Source of the DNA: CAWGAJ01 sp963820545
GTDB taxonomy: Bacteria; Planctomycetota; Planctomycetia; Pirellulales; Thermoguttaceae
Assembly: GCA_963820545.1 (NCBI GenBank)
Contig: CAWGAJ010000002.1
Coordinates: 558,001-622,000 of the forward strand
Reading direction: 5' to 3'
DNA: 64,000 nt
Part shown: positions 44,651-54,635 of the stretch, piece by piece
Layout of the letters: every line of letters starts with the position of its first letter
Numbering within the stretch: position 1 is the first letter of the stretch
Made by a program: the position numbers and the translations under genes
The notes under the pieces: generated by a model
The model's database searches: none
Told to the model about the DNA's origin: nothing
What the model saw: only the letters and a program-made list of their open reading frames with translations

Positions 44651-44706
44651 ACACGGTATATTTTAAATCACTAACCCCTATCTCCTAATCCCCCTCCCCT
44701 ACTCTT
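44651..44706 (+). repeat. CTAATCCC-type pyrimidine tract before flgG
   Basis: ACCCCTATCTCCTAATCC and CCCTCCCC words fill the gap up to ATG 44707. There is no Shine-Dalgarno motif. Confidence 0.6.
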
Positions 44707-45509
44707 ATGACTATTCAAGCACTTTATTCCGCTGCTACCGGCATGACGGCAATGGAAACCAAGTTGGACGTGGTGTCTAACAATCTTGCCAACATAGAAA
44801 CTACGGCGTTCAAGCGAGACCGGGCGAATTTTGAGGATCTTTTTTACCGTCACGACAAATTTCCCGGTGCTGAGGATACGGCCGGTCAGTATACTCCCAC
44901 CGGCATAGCCATTGGTTTGGGCGTGCGAACGCAAAGCACGCAAACCGAATTCACCCAGGGGCCAATAAAACAGACCGGGCAGGAATTAGACGTGGCCATC
45001 GAGGGCCGCGGTTTATTCCAGGTGCAGAATCCCGACGGCATGACGCTCTACACCAGGGCGGGTAATTGGTCGAAAAATTCCAACGGCAATCTGGTAACGG
45101 GCTCGGCCAGCGATGGGCGATTGTTGGAGCCGCCGATTGTCATCCCTCCGGACGCCACGGCCATCGTTATCAGTCCGGAAGGCATTGTCTCGGTGCAGCA
45201 GCCGGGAAACAACCAGTTGACCCAGGTGGGGCAAATCGAGTTGGCTTCTTTTATCAATCCCCAAGGACTGCTCAAGTTGGGGGAAAATCTTTATAAGGAA
45301 ACCGACGCCTCGGCGCGCCGACCCTGGGCAATCCGGGCCAGGAGGGCATGGGCTTGTTGCGGCAAAACTCTCTGGAATCCTCCAATGTCGAGCCGGTGCA
45401 GGAGTTGATCGACTTGATAACCACCCAACGCGCCTTTGAAATGAACTCCCAAACCGTCAGGACTAGCGATCAAATGTTACAGAATATTGCGAATTTGATG
45501 CGTGCGTAA
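44707..45509 (+). CDS. flgG: Flagellar basal-body rod protein FlgG; frameshifted near 45315
   Basis: About 267 residues, the normal size once the frames are joined. N-terminal TIQALYSAATGMTAMETKLD and NNLANIETTAFKRDRANFED, central GRGLFQVQNPDGMTLYTRAG and the C-terminal QELIDLITTQRAFEMNSQTV, then TSDQMLQNIANLMRA, are all standard for the distal rod protein. A single G is missing near 45313-45318 (expected ASGAPTLGNPGQEG), so the unshifted frame runs out to 45408 in nonsense. The stop in the correct frame is at 45507. The low-complexity tract before the start lacks a ribosome binding site, but the initiating position is fixed by homology. Confidence 0.92.
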
Positions 45510-45538
45510 GCAATTTCCACGGCAGCAAGGATGAAGTC

Positions 45539-46561
45539 ATGCGGCAAATCTTAATTTTAATTGCGATCGTGTCGGCCTTTGCCTGGCAATCGTCAGCGGC
45601 CGAGTTGCGTCTGCGCCAGCAGTGCAGCCCTAAAGGCGCGGTAGTTACGCTGGGCGACGTCGCGGAAATTTACACTGCCGACAAGCAACAAGCCGAGAAA
45701 CTGGCGGCAATGGAACTATTTCCCGCTCCGCCGACGGCACAGCAGCGCGTGATCAGGATCAGAGAATTGCAAGACCTTTTAATCATGCGGGGCGTTAATC
45801 TGGCCGAGTGTCAATTTTCCGGTTCCAGTCAGTTAGTGGTAACTTCGGCAGGCGAGCCGACACATGCCGAACATGAACAGAATTTGAGCCTCTCCGCTGT
45901 AAAACGCGCCCAGCGTCGGGTGCAAGAGGCTATTCTGCAATATCTGCAAGCGAAAAGCCCCGCGCAAGGGCCGCGAATCCTGCAATTCGAACCGACTCCG
46001 GCCTTGGCGCGAGCGGCGGCCAATTCGGCACAGTCGATCTCCGTCAGCGGCGGGAGTTCGCCTTGGACGGGCAAACAACGCTTTGAAGTGGCGATCGAAA
46101 CGCCCGAAGGTCCGGCGCGATTCACACTCGACGCGCAGGTGACCGTGCCCGCGGCGGTTGTGGCGGCCGCGCATTCACTCTCCCGCGGGGCGGCAATCCG
46201 CGAAAGCGACCTGGTCCTCAGCCGCGATGCGCCTCCTGACGGCGAAGGCAGCGCCTTCCATACAATCGAAGAAGTGGTTGGCAGGCAGACCACCCGAGCC
46301 ATACCAGATGGAAAAATTCTTGTCTCGGATGACGTTCAAGCTCCGCTTTTTGTACATCGGGGCGATGTGGTGACCGTATACGCCCGCTCGGCCGGCATTC
46401 GCGTGCGGACTACTGCCCGGGCTCGCGAAGAGGGCGGCCTGGGCGACCTGGTCACCATGGAAACCATGCAGGACCGGAAAACTTACCAGGCCCGCGTGTG
46501 CGGAATGCGCGAAGCCGAGGTCCTCGCCCAGGCCATACCTGCGGCGGAAGGAAATAAATAA
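45539..46561 (+). CDS. flgA: P-ring chaperone FlgA
   Basis: 340 residues. Periplasmic chaperone needed for P-ring assembly by FlgI. A signal peptide (LILIAIVSAFAWQSSAAEL) is followed by a SAF-like C-terminal part, TVPAAVVAAAHSLSRGAAIRESDLVL and then RDAPPDGEG, VVGRQTTRAIPDGKILVSDD, VVTVYARSAGIRVRTTARAREEGGLGD. It is longer than enterobacterial FlgA (219) because of an extra N-terminal domain containing AVVTLGDVAEIYTADK. It follows flgG by 29 bases. Confidence 0.9.
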   Translation: MRQILILIAIVSAFAWQSSAAELRLRQQCSPKGAVVTLGDVAEIYTADKQQAEKLAAMELFPAPPTAQQRVIRIRELQDLLIMRGVNLAECQFSGSSQLVVTSAGEPTHAEHEQNLSLSAVKRAQRRVQEAILQYLQAKSPAQGPRILQFEPTPALARAAANSAQSISVSGGSSPWTGKQRFEVAIETPEGPARFTLDAQVTVPAAVVAAAHSLSRGAAIRESDLVLSRDAPPDGEGSAFHTIEEVVGRQTTRAIPDGKILVSDDVQAPLFVHRGDVVTVYARSAGIRVRTTARAREEGGLGDLVTMETMQDRKTYQARVCGMREAEVLAQAIPAAEGNK

Positions 46562-46624
46562 AGTCAGAACGCAGAAGTCAGAATAAAAAATCCAAAATCC
46601 CAAGCTGAATGGAAGAGACAAATC

Positions 46625-47404
46625 GTGAAAAATATCAAGGAAATAAAGTGGTTGCTCCAGTTGCATTTTGACCAGGACCAGGACGCGATCGAGGGCGGCA
46701 ATATTGCATGTGGCGCGACTAACGGTCCCGGCTTTATTGTCCGCAATCTGCAATTTGCAATCTTAATTTTTCTTCTGATATTATGCCTGCCAGGCAATCT
46801 GGGAGCGCAAGATTCCAGCCTCTTTGCTCGCCCGGACTCTCGCCAGACCATGACCCTGGCGGAATATTCTTGGACTTACCAAAAGCCCATCGAGCCGCAT
46901 CCGATCCGCTTGCACGACATCGTGACGGTGATGGTGGACGAAAAAACGGTGGTCATTAGCGAAGGCCAAATGGACCGCAAGAAAAAGGCCTATGGCGATT
47001 TGAAACTGCCGGATTGGGTATTACTGAAGGGCTTTTCCCTGGTCCCCGATCCGCAGACCGCGGGCGATCCGCATGTCCGCGGTGAAGTGGATAACAAAAT
47101 GCGTTCCCAGGCCAATTTTGAAGCCCGCGATTCGATGAAGTTGCGCATCGCCTGCAACGTGGTCGACATCCGCCCCAACGGCAATCTGATTATCGAAGGC
47201 CGCCGCTCGATCAAAAATAACGAAGATACTTGGGATTATTCCCTCAATGGCGAGATCCGAGCGGAAGACGTGCTGCCCAACAATACCGTGCTGAGCGAAA
47301 ACGTGTCCAATCTGCGATTGTTGAAACGCGAAGAAGGCCATGTGCGCGACGGTTATCGGCGTGGTTGGCTCTTGGAGTGGCTTGATAAGTATCAACCGTT
47401 CTAA
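46625..47404 (+). CDS. flgH: Flagellar L-ring protein FlgH
   Basis: 259 residues. Outer-membrane L-ring subunit. The conserved blocks are LHDIVTVMVDEKTVVISEGQ and the C-terminal NGNLIIEGRRSIKNNEDTWD, then GEIRAEDVLPNNTVLSENVS. The hydrophobic signal segment (QFAILIFLLILCLPGNLGAQ) lies only at residues 43-62, so the true start may be later than ATG 46625, for instance a GTG or TTG just before it. No lipobox Cys is visible, so it may not be a lipoprotein as in enterobacteria. It lies between flgA and flgI. Confidence 0.88.
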   Translation: MKNIKEIKWLLQLHFDQDQDAIEGGNIACGATNGPGFIVRNLQFAILIFLLILCLPGNLGAQDSSLFARPDSRQTMTLAEYSWTYQKPIEPHPIRLHDIVTVMVDEKTVVISEGQMDRKKKAYGDLKLPDWVLLKGFSLVPDPQTAGDPHVRGEVDNKMRSQANFEARDSMKLRIACNVVDIRPNGNLIIEGRRSIKNNEDTWDYSLNGEIRAEDVLPNNTVLSENVSNLRLLKREEGHVRDGYRRGWLLEWLDKYQPF

Positions 47405-47519
47405 GGGAAGGATGAAGGATGAAAACAGGGAACAGCGGACAGGGATGAACGCAGAAGTCAGAACGCAGAACGAAAAACTAGTTACTGAAAACTGTAAACT
47501 GATAACTAACATCAGCGCC
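47405..47519 (+). repeat. Low-complexity tract between flgH and flgI
   Basis: GGAAGGATGAAGGATGAAAAC, GAACGCAGAAGTCAGAACGC and ACTGAAAACTGTAAACTG words follow each other, up to the flgI start. No ribosome binding site stands out. Confidence 0.55.
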
Positions 47520-48586
47520 ATGAAAAATACAATTGCCCCAAAATTAATACAGTTAACAATCATCTTCGCATGTTGCTTTGCGGGAACGCCGGCCGACGCG
47601 CGGACGACGCTGAAAAGCATCTGCCGGCTGAAAGGCCAGGAAGAGAACACTTTGCAGGGCTTGGGAATCGTGGTGGGCCTTAAGGGCACGGGAGACGGCA
47701 GCAGTTTTTTGCCCACGCTGCGAAGCCTGGAAAAGGTAATGAAAGTGATGGGTGAACCGCTGGGCGCAAGAGCCTGGACGAAATCAAAGACACCAAAAAC
47801 GTGGCCCTGGTAACCGTGACCGCGACCATCCCGGCGTCCGGCGCCCGCCAAGGCGACAAAATCGATTGCGTGGTGAATTCGATCGGCTCCGCCAAGAGCC
47901 TGGCCGGAGGCCGGCTGTTCCTCACGCCGTTGATCGGACCCGATCGCACCAATCCCCGCATTTATGCCTTTGCCGAGGGGAACATCACGTTAAGCGATCC
48001 TTTAATCACCAACAACGGCCGGATCCACGAAGGCTGCCGCCTGGAGGAAGAGTTTTTCAACGCCTTCATCAAAGAGGGGAAAATTTCCCTGGTATTAGAT
48101 AAGTACCACGCCGACTTTCAAGTCGCCCAGGACGTGGCGGAACTGATCAACAGCCAATTGAGTTTTCAAAACAACGGCAGTCCGCTGGCCAAAGCGGTCA
48201 ATCAGGTTAACATCGAGGTCTCCATTCCGCTGCAATATCGCGACGATCCCGTGCTTTTCATTTCCCAAGTGCTGAGTCTGCCCATCCTGGAGCCGCAGAC
48301 CGTGGCGCGGGTAGTGATCAATGAGCGTGCGGGAAGCATCGTGATCAGCGGCGACGTGGAGATCGGCGCCGCCGTGGTTTCACATAAAAACATCGTGGTG
48401 GAGACCGGCAATGCCCGCACCACGCAACCGTTCGTGCCCGTTAATCCCGCGGAACCGAACGCGCCGAAACTCAAGGCGCTGGTGGAAACGCTAAATGCCT
48501 TGCACGTGGCCACGCCGGATATTATCGACATTATCAAGGGCTTGGATCGCAACGGGAGACTCCACGCCCAACTAGTCGTCGAGTAA
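47520..48586 (+). CDS. flgI: Flagellar P-ring protein FlgI; frameshifted near 47770
   Basis: About 355 residues when joined. Periplasmic P-ring subunit around the rod. ATG 47520 opens a signal peptide (IQLTIIFACCFAGTPADA), followed by LKSICRLKGQEENTLQGLGI, VVGLKGTGDGSSFLP. A missing base near 47765-47775 breaks KNVALVTVTATIPASGARQG; the second frame continues with IDCVVNSIGSAKSLAGGRLF and the typical LEPQTVARVVINERAGSIVI and LKALVETLNALHVATPDIID. Family length (about 350-370) and both ends are right, so error is the likely cause of the shift. Confidence 0.92.
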
Positions 48587-48647
48587 TTAGCAGTCGGGTT
48601 TATCCTTTTTTTGGGCACGGATGATTGCATAAAACGGAGAAGCCAGC

Positions 48648-48977
48648 ATGATAAATGCCGTCAATAGCGATCTTTCAACGGCCTCGGCCATGAATGCCCT
48701 GCAAAGCGCTCCGGTGATGATTCCCGATCGCCAGGCCGCGGTCAATAATCCGGAATTGCGCAAGGCGTTCGATTCCTTTGTAGGCGAAACCTTTTTCGGT
48801 CAATTACTTCGCTCGATGCGAAAGACACTGGGCAAACCCGCGTACTTTTACGGCGGCCGGGCAGAGGAAATCTTTCAGCAGCAACTCGACCAGGTGCTGG
48901 CCGAGAAGATCAGCCAGACGAGCGCCGATAAATTCAGCGGACCAATGTTTGAGTTGTTCACCCTACAGCGAAAATAA
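48648..48977 (+). CDS. flgJ: Rod-binding protein FlgJ, N-terminal domain only
   Basis: 109 residues. The rod-binding domain is recognisable (NPELRKAFDSFVGETFFGQL, LRSMRKTLGKPAYFYGGRAE, IFQQQLDQVLAEKIS). The muramidase half found in enterobacterial FlgJ is absent, as in many other phyla. Single-domain FlgJ caps the growing rod. It follows flgI by 61 bases. Confidence 0.88.
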   Translation: MINAVNSDLSTASAMNALQSAPVMIPDRQAAVNNPELRKAFDSFVGETFFGQLLRSMRKTLGKPAYFYGGRAEEIFQQQLDQVLAEKISQTSADKFSGPMFELFTLQRK

Positions 48978-49008
48978 AAATCCCACTAAATATTAAATTT
49001 AGCAACCA

Positions 49009-49052
49009 AACCGCGATTGACCAACCTTCGGTTGGTGCCCGTCGCGGCTTTA
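49009..49052. repeat. Palindromic element before flgN
   Basis: ACCAACC (49020-49026) and GGTTGGT (49030-49036) form the inner hairpin; CCGCGA (49011-49016) and TCGCGG (49042-49047) the outer stem. The end reads CTTTATG, as at 11601. A CTAATCTCC/CCCTAATCTCTAATCCC tract follows up to ATG 49107. Confidence 0.75.
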
Positions 49053-49106
49053 TGACACCTAATCTCCAATCCCTAATCTCTAATCCCTTATCTATAGGCC
49101 CTGCTC

Positions 49107-49592
49107 ATGCAAACTACCTGGGAAATTGAAGTTGCCCAACTGTTAAGCGATATTCTGGCCGTGCAGGATGATTTGTTCGTCAATTTGGCTAAGAAGCGGG
49201 AATTGTTGAAGACCTCGGATCTGGCGGGACTAAATGCCCTGGCGCCGGAAGAAGAGCAACTGGTTGCCCGGCTTCAAGAGTGCGTTAAACGACGGGAAGA
49301 ACTGCTGATTCGAGCCGGTCAAGAGGGATTGCCTGCCCAGAGCATCCAGGCCTTGACCAAATCCATTCCAGAAGATCGTCGGGGCGACATAGACGATCGC
49401 CTTGCCCAGGCAGGCTCGCGGGCTAGACTTCTTCAACACCATAGCTTCACGAATTGGCTGGTTATTCAGCGCAGCCTAATTCATCTTTCGCAACTGATAG
49501 AGATTATCGCGACTGGCGGTCGGCTTCAGCCGACATATGGAGAAGGAGAGCCTGTTAATGCCAGTGGCGGTATTGTAGATCAGGCAGCTTAA
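49107..49592 (+). CDS. flgN: FlgN-like flagellar export chaperone
   Basis: 161 residues, mainly alpha-helical. FlgN chaperones the hook-junction proteins FlgK and FlgL in the cytoplasm. The N-terminal coil is typical (VAQLLSDILAVQDDLFVNLA, KKRELLKTSDLAGLNALAPE, EEQLVARLQECVKRREELLI). Sequence conservation of this family is low, and the assignment rests equally on the position directly before flgK (43 bases). The start is fixed by ATG 49107 after a pyrimidine tract without a Shine-Dalgarno motif. Confidence 0.82.
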   Translation: MQTTWEIEVAQLLSDILAVQDDLFVNLAKKRELLKTSDLAGLNALAPEEEQLVARLQECVKRREELLIRAGQEGLPAQSIQALTKSIPEDRRGDIDDRLAQAGSRARLLQHHSFTNWLVIQRSLIHLSQLIEIIATGGRLQPTYGEGEPVNASGGIVDQAA

Positions 49593-49635
49593 ATACGACA
49601 GGGCAATATAGGCAAATAAGATAAGAAGATAGGCC

Positions 49636-51333
49636 ATGTCGCTCTTCAGCTCCATTCATATGGCGGGCAACTCCTTGCAGGCGAATGACATTGCTTTGCA
49701 GGTTGTCGGCCAAAACATCACCAACGCCAATACGCCGGGTTATATCCGCGAAGAAGCGATATTGAAACCCGCTGGAACGCAGAAATTGGGGGGGCTGCTT
49801 TTAGGCATGGGCGTGGAAATCGAGGCCGTGGTCCAGAAGGTCGACAAGTTTTTACAAGAACGGCTCCGCGGCGCGGTCGGCGACAATGCAAATTCGCAAA
49901 CTTTAAAAGACACCTATGTTCAGTTGGAAAAATTGGTCAACGGGCTCGGCGACAGCAACCTTAGCACGTCGATGAATAATTTTTTCAACAGCATTTCCGA
50001 TATTCTCAACCAGCCTGACGACGTTACCGTGCGCAATATGGCCGTGTTGCAAGGAGATACGCTTACTAAAGACATTGCTTTATTGTCTCAAAAAGTGGAA
50101 GGCCTTCGCACGGACATCAACAATCGGATTCGAACCATGGCGGGTGATATTAATCGGCTGACTGAGACCATCGCCAATTTGAACGTAAAAATCTGCGATG
50201 CGGAGGGCGGCGCCGTTTCCAAGAGCGAGGCCGTGGGTTTGCGCGATCAGCGCTATACCGCCTTGGAAGATCTTGCCAAGCTGATTGGCACTCGCTCCAT
50301 AGAACAATCCGATGGCACGGTTACGGTCTACAGCGGCGGAGAATACTTGGTCAGTGCGGGAATTTCGCGTTCAGTCGAGGCGGTGGTAGAGGACACCAGC
50401 GCATCGCAGGACGTGGGAATTCATCTGACCGACAATGACGCCACGATCGACCCCACATCCGGCGAACTCCGCGGGCAGATCGACGCCCGGGATAATGTCC
50501 TGGGCGGATTCCTCGGCAATCTCGATGATTTCGCCGGGACATTGGCTTTTGAATTTAACAAGGTTTATTCCTCGGGCCAAGGATTGAGCGGCTATACCAC
50601 TTTGACCAGCGAGAACGGCGTTGATGACGCATCCCAGCCGCTTACGGCCGCCGGTTTAACGTTTACGCCCCAAAACGGCGCGTTCCAAGTGCTCGTTCAC
50701 AACAAAAACACCAACCTCACAACGGCCACCGACATCGCAGTCAATCTTCACGGTAAGAACAGCGACACGACGCTAAACGACTTAAAAACAGCGCTGAATG
50801 CCATAGACGGCATTTCAGCCGAGATCACCAGCAGCGGCCAGTTGAAGATCGACAGCCTGTCGCCGGACACCGAATTCAGCTTTGCCAACGACACCAGCGG
50901 CGTGCTGGCGGCGTTGGGCTTGAATGTTTTTTTCAGCGGCTCGTCCGCCAACAATTTAGGAGTCAGCGCGCAGGTCAAAGCCGATCCGGGAAAATTCGCC
51001 GCCAGCACAGGCGGCATCGGCAATGACACCAACAACGCCCTGGTTTTAGCCGATTTTCTCGACCGGCCGCTCGAATCGCGCAATAATGAATCCTTGGGCG
51101 CCTTGTATACCAGCATGGTCGACGATGTCACGGAAGGCTCCGCCCAGGCCCAGTCGACAGCCAATGGCAGTCAGTCGTTTGAAGACTCGCTACGCGCGCA
51201 GCAAACGTCCATTAGCGGCGTCAGCCTGGATGAAGAGGCGGTAAAGATGATTGCCTACCAACGCGCTTACCAGGCCTCGGCTAGGTATATTACCACACTC
51301 TCGGATTTGTTCGATATTCTGGTTAATATTTAG
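49636..51333 (+). CDS. flgK: Hook-filament junction protein FlgK
   Basis: 565 residues. N-terminal LFSSIHMAGNSLQANDIALQ, VVGQNITNANTPGYIREEAI and C-terminal VSLDEEAVKMIAYQRAYQAS, ARYITTLSDLFDILVNI are diagnostic. The central part includes LQGDTLTKDIALLSQKVEGL and GQIDARDNVLGGFLGNLDDF. It joins hook and filament. AAGAAGATAGG precedes ATG 49636 as a modest ribosome binding site. It is followed by flgL after 41 bases. Confidence 0.95.
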   Translation: MSLFSSIHMAGNSLQANDIALQVVGQNITNANTPGYIREEAILKPAGTQKLGGLLLGMGVEIEAVVQKVDKFLQERLRGAVGDNANSQTLKDTYVQLEKLVNGLGDSNLSTSMNNFFNSISDILNQPDDVTVRNMAVLQGDTLTKDIALLSQKVEGLRTDINNRIRTMAGDINRLTETIANLNVKICDAEGGAVSKSEAVGLRDQRYTALEDLAKLIGTRSIEQSDGTVTVYSGGEYLVSAGISRSVEAVVEDTSASQDVGIHLTDNDATIDPTSGELRGQIDARDNVLGGFLGNLDDFAGTLAFEFNKVYSSGQGLSGYTTLTSENGVDDASQPLTAAGLTFTPQNGAFQVLVHNKNTNLTTATDIAVNLHGKNSDTTLNDLKTALNAIDGISAEITSSGQLKIDSLSPDTEFSFANDTSGVLAALGLNVFFSGSSANNLGVSAQVKADPGKFAASTGGIGNDTNNALVLADFLDRPLESRNNESLGALYTSMVDDVTEGSAQAQSTANGSQSFEDSLRAQQTSISGVSLDEEAVKMIAYQRAYQASARYITTLSDLFDILVNI

Positions 51334-51374
51334 AAACGTTGCAGACAGGGGAGCGCGATTTTCGACCCGCTATT

Positions 51375-53695
51375 ATGACGAATTCCATCAGCAGTATCCC
51401 GACCGCCCGCCTGAGCGATCTGTTCGTCCGCGAACAGCTTTTAAGCCAGCTCCAATCAAGTCAGGCGGAATTGTTACGGATACAAACCCAGTTAAGCACG
51501 GGCCATCGTTATCAACTTCCCAGCGAGGACCCTTTGTCCGCGCTCCGCACAATAAGCTTGCAATCACTTTTAGAGCGTAAAGCGCAAATCAAGAGCAACA
51601 TCAAGACGAATCAGTCCTCTTTGAACATCACCGATACGGCGCTGAGCAGCGTGTCGGATTTGTTGACCAATATCCGCGCCACGGCCGTAGGTTCGATTGG
51701 CACCACGTCCACCGACGCCGAACGCGCCGCCGCAGTCCAGCAAATCGATCAGGCCTTGCAAGAGTTGACTAATATCGGCAACCGGCAGTACCTCGGCCAC
51801 TATCTGTTCGCCGGCTCGATAAACGCCACTCAGCCTTTTCAATCTACAAACAATGGACTCGTAGAATACTCCGGCAATGAGCAGTCGTTATCCTCTTATG
51901 CCGATATCAATCAGCTCTTCGAGACGAATCTCAACGGCAACGAGGTATTCGGAGCCATCTCTTCACAGGTGCAGGGCACGGTGCAGATTACGCCGACCTT
52001 GACTTACGATACGCGTTTGGCCGATCTTCGCCAAGGTCAAGGGATCAGTTCGGGCAGTATTCTGGTGTCGGACGGCACCAATTTCAGTATCATTGACCTG
52101 AGCGGGGCCAAGACGATCGGCGATGTGGCTGCTTTGATCCACGACAACCCGCCCAGCGGCAGAGAAGTAAACGTGGACATTACCGCCGAGGGGCTCAGGG
52201 TTCAACTCGACGCGGCGGGCGGGGGCAATCTCTCCATCCGCGAAGTCGGCGGCGGCACCGTGGCCGCTGAATTAGGCATCCTCTGCGAAAACGGCTCGGG
52301 ACCAGGCCCCATCATCGGCAGCGCCCTGGAGCCGATACTTCGCGACACCACTTCCTTGCAAAACATCCTGGGTGCGTACGCCAGCACAGTGGTGCATTCC
52401 AGCGGCCGCGATAATGATATCAGGATCGTAGCGGATACCATGGGCGAAACCACCGACACGGGCGTGGCGCTAAACGATGTAACCATTACCTTAGTCGACG
52501 ACGTCTCTGCCGGTCATGAGTATATTGATTACAATCCCGTTGCCCGCACGATCAACGCGCATATCGCCGGCGGTCACACGCCGCGATCCAAGTGATTGAC
52601 AAGATCAATCAAGCCCACGACGCCGGCTGGCTCCCCTTTACCGCGGAGATCGATCCCACGGACAACGTCTACGGCGGGCAAGGCCTGGTGGAAGCAGGCG
52701 CTACGGCAGTGACGCGCAACGGCGCCGGCAAAGCACTCGATCAGCAATCCGGCTTGCGGATTGTCAACGGCGGGGAGGAGTTTAACGTCGACATCTCTTC
52801 CGCCAAAACCGTGCAAGACGTGCTTAACGCCATTAACGCCAATTCCGGCTTGCTGGCGGAAATCAACGATACCAAGGACGGCATCAACCTCCGGACACGC
52901 GATAGCGGCGCCGATTTCATGGTCGGTGAGAACGGCGGCACAACCGCCACGCAATTAGGAATCCGCTCCTTTACCGCAGCCACGCAACTAAGCGGCCTGA
53001 ACTACGGCCGCGGCGTGGCCGATTCGCCGGCCGACAGCGCCACCGGCGGCGTCGATTTTACTATCACCCGAGTAGATGGTACTAAACTATCAATTGACAT
53101 TGCCGGAGCGGAGACCATCGGCGACGTGCTCAATCTAATTAACCATAATTTAAATAATGCCGATGGAAAACTGACCGCGCGCTTGGCGGTGCATGGTAAC
53201 GGCATCGAACTGGTAGATAATAGCACCGGCACCGGCAAGCTGACGGTTACCTGCGATCCTTCCAGCACCGCCGCCATCGACTTGGGATTAGTGCCTCCCG
53301 GCAAGTCCCAGAGCAGCAGCGATACTGATACGCTTACCGGCGCGGATGTCAATGAAATAGAAGCGAGAGGCGTCTTTACCGCACTGTTGCGACTGCGACA
53401 AGCCTTGCAGGCCAACGATACGGACGGAATCCAGCGGGCAGTCGAACTGCTCGACGAAAGCGCGCAAAATCTGTACAAAGCACAGGCGAAACTTGGCGCC
53501 CTTGAGCAGCGACTCGACGTAATGAGCGGCAGCCTGGACACGGAAGACACGCAACTGCGCACCGTGCTCTCCAATGAATACGACGCGGATATTACGCAAG
53601 TTGTTTCCGATCTTGCCGCCCGCCAAACGGCCTATGAAGCTTCGCTGAAAGCCACCGGCAGCATCTTCCAGATGACGCTGTTTAATTATCTATAA
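51375..53695 (+). CDS. flgL: Hook-filament junction protein FlgL, very long; frameshifted near 52585
   Basis: About 773 residues when joined, more than twice the enterobacterial length of 317. N-terminal ISSIPTARLSDLFVREQLLS, LQSSQAELLRIQTQLSTGHR and LNITDTALSSVSDLLTNIRA, and the C-terminal LGALEQRLDVMSGSLDTEDT, LSNEYDADITQVVSDLAARQ are flagellin-like ends. The inserted middle holds three repeats of the Flagellin_IN kind (for example IIDLSGAKTIGDVAALIHDN; VDISSAKTVQDVLNAINANS; LSIDIAGAETIGDVLNLINH). A missing base near 52581-52590 (expected HTTAIQVIDKIN) breaks the frame. ATG 51375 follows a gap of 41 bases after flgK. Confidence 0.9.
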
Positions 53696-53830
53696 AAAAG
53701 GGGGCAAGGGCTGAGGATTGAGGGGCGAGGGAGTAAAGTAAATATCATCCTCGGCAAAGCAATGTCCTCCTGACATCGGCGAGCTCAGTCGAGCCGAAAG
53801 CTGACAAGATTCTTCGCTTCGCTAGAGACA

Positions 53831-54574
53831 TTAAGATTTTCTTCGCCGCCGCCAAACGAGAACCAGCAGGCCGACGCCGCCGGTGATAAGCAGCACAAGG
53901 GCGCCTGGCTCGGGAACCATGAACGAAGTGCTCACCGTTTCATAAATGCTGCCACCGCCAAGTGTAGCGCCAATTTGACAATTGAGTTGCACTTGTGTCC
54001 CATCAAACACGACAAGATAAGCAAAATCCCACGTCTCGCTGGGATTCAGCTCCTTAAGCGAGAACGCGCCTATCAGGTAACTCCCAATAAATCCATAGGA
54101 CGGATCTTCTCCCGGATAAAGACTAGTCTTATTCTCGGCGGGTGTAGTTATGATAGCTATATTATCGTTATAAACTAGAAAATGGGAGTCTAACGCGAGC
54201 TGGGTCGGAGTCAGGGGATAACAACCTTGTTCCGTTGACAGAGTAGGCGTCTTGACCTTATTATTATCTTCATCATGCTGATAAATCTGATGTAATTTGC
54301 TTGCTGTCGTACCGTTTTCCCAGGTCACGATGCCCGAGCCGGCGTAGTCAAATGCATTGGGACAATAGCCGTTCTTTCCCACGGCAGTCAGGGTTACCGC
54401 CTTAAACGTGTTAGTGGTTCCCACGTCGATCGGAGCGGAAACCTGGATATCGAAATACGTACCTGTATAGATGATTTCCGCTTGCACAAGGTGAACGGGA
54501 AAAGCCAGTAACAATGCCGCGATCGCGGGAACAGTTAATATTACCAGAGATCGGATTTGCGATGCTAGCTTCAT
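53831..54574 (-). CDS. PEP-CTERM exported protein
   Basis: 247 residues. A signal peptide (LVILTVPAIAALLLAFPVHL, then VQA) starts it. The C-terminal sorting signal is complete: VPEPGALVLLITGGVGLLVL followed by VWRRRRKS. PEP-CTERM proteins are processed by an exosortase at the inner membrane and released to the surface. AAGGAGAG precedes ATG 54574 at 8 bases. The mature part (about 190 residues) has no recognised domain. It lies beside other PEP-CTERM genes in the same direction. Confidence 0.9.
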   Translation of the reverse strand: MKLASQIRSLVILTVPAIAALLLAFPVHLVQAEIIYTGTYFDIQVSAPIDVGTTNTFKAVTLTAVGKNGYCPNAFDYAGSGIVTWENGTTASKLHQIYQHDEDNNKVKTPTLSTEQGCYPLTPTQLALDSHFLVYNDNIAIITTPAENKTSLYPGEDPSYGFIGSYLIGAFSLKELNPSETWDFAYLVVFDGTQVQLNCQIGATLGGGSIYETVSTSFMVPEPGALVLLITGGVGLLVLVWRRRRKS

Positions 54575-54635
54575 GGTGATGCTCTCCTTGCCGACGTTGT
54601 CGGTTCTAATGCTAAATATCCAAGATATTATTTTG

